A stretch of DNA of 7,794 nucleotides from Chloroflexota bacterium. Its GTDB lineage: Bacteria > Chloroflexota > Dormibacteria > CF-121. Under the pieces are notes generated by a model. That model saw only the letters and a list, made by a program, of their open reading frames with translations. It did not search any database and had not been told where the DNA came from. A program made the position numbers and the translations under genes. This document shows positions 6,008 to 7,794 of the stretch, piece after piece; within the stretch, counting starts at the first letter, position 1; every line of letters starts with the position of its first letter. The DNA is taken from the NCBI GenBank assembly GCA_005889285.1, contig VBFF01000114.1:1-7794 (forward strand), read 5' to 3'.

Positions 6008-6847
6008 TCAGCCGACGGTCAGCAGCGCGATACCAGCCACAATCGCGAGCGCACCGGCAAGCCGTAGCCAGGCACCACGGCGCTCACCCAGTCGCCAGAT
6101 TCCCCAGGCGGTCACCAGCACGATCGCCGACTCGCGCAGCGGCGCGATGATGGCCAGCGGCGCGACGCTCAGGGCGAACAGGATCATGAAGTAGGCAGCG
6201 GTCATGAGCACCCCGACCGCCAGAGACAGCTTTGGCTCATCGGTCAGTCGCGAGCCGGGGACGCGGCGGACCCTCGCGTACGTAACCAGAAAGATCGCAC
6301 CGAACAGCCAGAGAAGCCACCCGTATATCCAGGGCGAACCCAACCGCACGCCGATCCGGTCCAACGAGGTGTACGCCGCAATCATCACCCCCGTCAGCAA
6401 CGCGGGCCACAGGGCCGAGCCCGCGGCGGCGGGTCGCCTGATCGCCCAGATTCCCCCCAGCAAGGCGACCACCCCGAGGAGAGCGATGGCGTGAAGCCGT
6501 TCGCCGAGCAGCAGCAAGCCGACCAGTACTGCCAGCAGCGGCGCAGTCCCGCGGGCGATCGGATAGACGACGGAGAGCTCGCCGCGCCGGTAGGCGACCG
6601 AGAGCGCGATGAAGTAGATCAGTTCGAGGAATGCCGAGCCGAGCGCCAGCAGCCAGCCTGCCCATGGGAGTCCGGGGCGTCCCGTCAGGAGCCAGGCCAC
6701 TGCGACTGGCGGCAGCGAGACGATGGTTCCCCAGGTCAGCGCCCTGGTCGCCAGCGACAGGGGGTTCTCCGATGCTTTGAGCAGCGCATTCCAGGCGGCG
6801 TGGAAGACGGCCGCAAGGAGAACGAGCGGCAAGACCGCCAACGGCAC
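6008..6847 (-). CDS. DMT-superfamily transporter, EamA type
   Basis: A 279-residue, highly hydrophobic protein, the usual size for ten-helix drug/metabolite transporters built of two EamA repeats. Recognisable motifs are HAAWNALLK in the first helix (16-24), YPIARGTAPLLAVLVG (95-110), LGERL at the end of the first repeat (114-118), and the matching PLRESAIVLVTAWGIWRLGERR in the second (236-257). It should sit in the cytoplasmic membrane and move a small metabolite, probably as an exporter; the substrate is unknown. The start is GTG, since an in-frame TAG lies four codons upstream and no ATG is available. It diverges from Ku with only 14 bases between start codons, and its stop abuts that of the 36-residue peptide. 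Confidence 0.9.
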   Translation of the reverse strand: MPLAVLPLVLLAAVFHAAWNALLKASENPLSLATRALTWGTIVSLPPVAVAWLLTGRPGLPWAGWLLALGSAFLELIYFIALSVAYRRGELSVVYPIARGTAPLLAVLVGLLLLGERLHAIALLGVVALLGGIWAIRRPAAAGSALWPALLTGVMIAAYTSLDRIGVRLGSPWIYGWLLWLFGAIFLVTYARVRRVPGSRLTDEPKLSLAVGVLMTAAYFMILFALSVAPLAIIAPLRESAIVLVTAWGIWRLGERRGAWLRLAGALAIVAGIALLTVG

Positions 6848-6851
6848 GAAC

Positions 6852-6855
6852 GGAG
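6852..6855 (+). promoter_or_regulatory. Ribosome binding site for Ku
   Basis: GGAG lies six bases before ATG 6862. A second in-frame ATG at 6871 has AGGA (6859-6862) eight bases before it, so the first three codons may not be used. Either choice keeps the repeat-encoded N-terminal extension, because there is no further in-frame ATG, GTG or TTG before the Ku core. Confidence 0.5.
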
Positions 6856-6861
6856 TCTAGG

Positions 6862-7794
6862 ATGTTAGCTATGGCGCCAAAGACCGCGCCCAAACGGGCC
6901 CCCACCCCGACCCTCTCCCGCGAGCGGGATAGGGAGAGAACTAGCAGAACTCCGCGGGCCATCTGGAGCGGCACCATCTCCTTCGGGATGGTCAGCATTC
7001 CCGTCCGGCTCTACACCGCGACCGAGTCGCACGACGTGCACTTCCACCTGCTGCACAAACGCGATGGCGTTCGGCTGCAGAATGTCCGCTGGTGCCCGAA
7101 AGACGAAAAGTCCGTCCCCTGGGACGAAGTGGTTCGAGGATTCGAGTACGCCAAGGGCAATTACGTCCCCATCAGCGATGAGGAGCTCGATCACCTTCCC
7201 GTGAAGACCGTTCACACCGTCGACATCTCTGACTTCGTCAAGCTGGAGGAGGTCGACCCGATCTACTACGACAAGGCCTACTACCTCGCGCCCGAAGAGA
7301 CCGGCGCCAAGGCGTTCGTCCTTCTCCGGCAGGCGCTCGAGCAGACCGGGCGCGCCGCGGTCGCCAAGGTCGCGATCCGCGACAAGGAGAGCCTCTGCCT
7401 GGTGCGGCCGTACCGGGACGTTCTCTCGATGGATACCCTGTTCTACGCTAACGAGATCCGATCGACGAAGGGCATCGCCGTCGATGGCGCCGGGGTGTCG
7501 CCGAAGGAGATCCAGATGGCGATCTCGTTGATCGAGAATCTCAGCGACAGTTTCGACCCGGAGCGATACCACGACGAATATCAGGCGGCCCTGAAGAAAC
7601 TCATCGAGGCGAAGGTGGAGGGCGCGCCCTTGCCCGCGGCGCCATCCGAGCGAGGCGAGAAGATCGTCGACCTGATGGAGGCGCTTCGCGCCAGCGTGGA
7701 GGCGACTAAGAAGAAGGCGTCAGAGCGGAGCGATGAAAAAGCTCCGGTCACACGGACGCGGACGATTTCGTCGCGGCGGCGGAAGAGCGCCTGA
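6862..7794 (+). CDS. ku: Bacterial Ku protein, DNA double-strand-break end binding (NHEJ)
   Basis: The 310-residue protein carries the whole Ku core from RAIWSGTISFGMVSIPVRLY (32-51), with LLHKRDG (63-69), VPWDEVVRGFEYAKGNYV (85-102), FVKLEEVDPIYYDKAYYLAP (125-144) and DTLFYANEIR (191-200). Bacterial Ku acts as a homodimeric ring that threads onto broken DNA ends and recruits LigD for end joining. No ligD is visible, but the window ends at the Ku stop, so it could follow. The region after about residue 250 is charged and ends in a basic tail (RTRTISSRRRKSA), as expected of the extended C-terminus that aids DNA and LigD contacts. The odd part is the N-terminus. Most bacterial Ku proteins begin almost directly at RAIWSG, whereas this one has about 31 extra Arg/Thr/Pro-rich residues encoded partly by a palindromic repeat. 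Confidence 0.93.
   Translation: MLAMAPKTAPKRAPTPTLSRERDRERTSRTPRAIWSGTISFGMVSIPVRLYTATESHDVHFHLLHKRDGVRLQNVRWCPKDEKSVPWDEVVRGFEYAKGNYVPISDEELDHLPVKTVHTVDISDFVKLEEVDPIYYDKAYYLAPEETGAKAFVLLRQALEQTGRAAVAKVAIRDKESLCLVRPYRDVLSMDTLFYANEIRSTKGIAVDGAGVSPKEIQMAISLIENLSDSFDPERYHDEYQAALKKLIEAKVEGAPLPAAPSERGEKIVDLMEALRASVEATKKKASERSDEKAPVTRTRTISSRRRKSA
6911..6934. repeat. Palindromic REP-like element inside the Ku coding sequence
   Basis: The arms CCCTCTCCCGC (6911-6921) and GCGGGATAGGG (6924-6934) pair at 10 of 11 positions around a two-base GA turn. Preceded by CCCCCACCCCGA, the unit looks like the widespread 'ACCCTCTCCCGC...GCGGGAGAGGG' repeat that litters intergenic DNA in many GC-rich bacteria. Here it is read in frame, giving roughly PTPTLSRERDRER (residues 14-26 of Ku). 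On the other strand the same DNA reads LSRSRERVGVGA-like, a typical translated-repeat signature. Only one copy is in the window. Confidence 0.6.

Noticed and set aside
6237..6998. Long minus-strand frame over the transporter and the Ku start
   Set aside because: It is Arg/Ala/Gly-rich shadow coding in another frame of the EamA gene; its LSRSRERVGVGA stretch is just the palindromic repeat read backwards.
6865..7572. Long minus-strand frame opposite Ku
   Set aside because: Its composition (many Asp, Val, Arg, Leu in shadow pattern) and the clear Ku domain on the plus strand show it is an antisense artefact.

Overview
This is a GC-rich, very compact stretch of bacterial chromosome. It holds nine protein-coding genes (one cut by the left edge), one short gene fragment and two tRNA genes, and no stretch above about 105 bases lacks a feature. 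The mix is a STAND/LuxR regulator, nitrobindin, DUF4389 and DUF1684 proteins and a single-chain bacterial Ku, with several GTG starts. This suits a free-living, probably soil or sediment, high-GC bacterium of the Actinomycetota/Chloroflexota kind. No phylogenetic marker is present, so the taxon is inference.

Left block (1-1499): the 3' end of a DUF1684 gene is fused by a GTGA stop/start overlap to a short-chain dehydrogenase (SDR). The SDR converges on a heme-binding nitrobindin-family gene on the minus strand, and their stop codons share 4 bases.

tRNA block (1515-1715): tRNA-Arg(CCT) on the minus strand lies only 15 bases upstream of nitrobindin. tRNA-Pro(CGG), with an encoded CCA, points the other way.

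Regulator (1694-3944, minus): a large LuxR-type STAND ATPase regulator shows two apparent deletions. One removes the sensor-1 arginine segment of its NB-ARC domain. The other removes the recognition helix of the C-terminal HTH and shifts the frame, so the gene stops early while the last part of the HTH is still readable in another frame.

Central operon (4050-6007, plus): it is divergent from the regulator. An orphan piece resembling the C-terminal accessory domain of an ABC-transporter ATPase is followed, with overlaps, by a DUF4389 membrane protein, an NADPH:quinone-reductase-like MDR protein and a 36-residue single-span membrane peptide.

Right block (6008-7794): a DMT/EamA exporter on the minus strand ends flush against the small peptide gene. 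It is divergent, with a 14-base gap, from a Ku gene whose stop codon is the last triplet of the window. The Ku N-terminus carries an extension encoded by a palindromic repeat-like sequence. I see no defence island, CRISPR array or transposase. The points of most interest are the doubly damaged regulator, the repeat inside Ku and the ABC-domain remnant.
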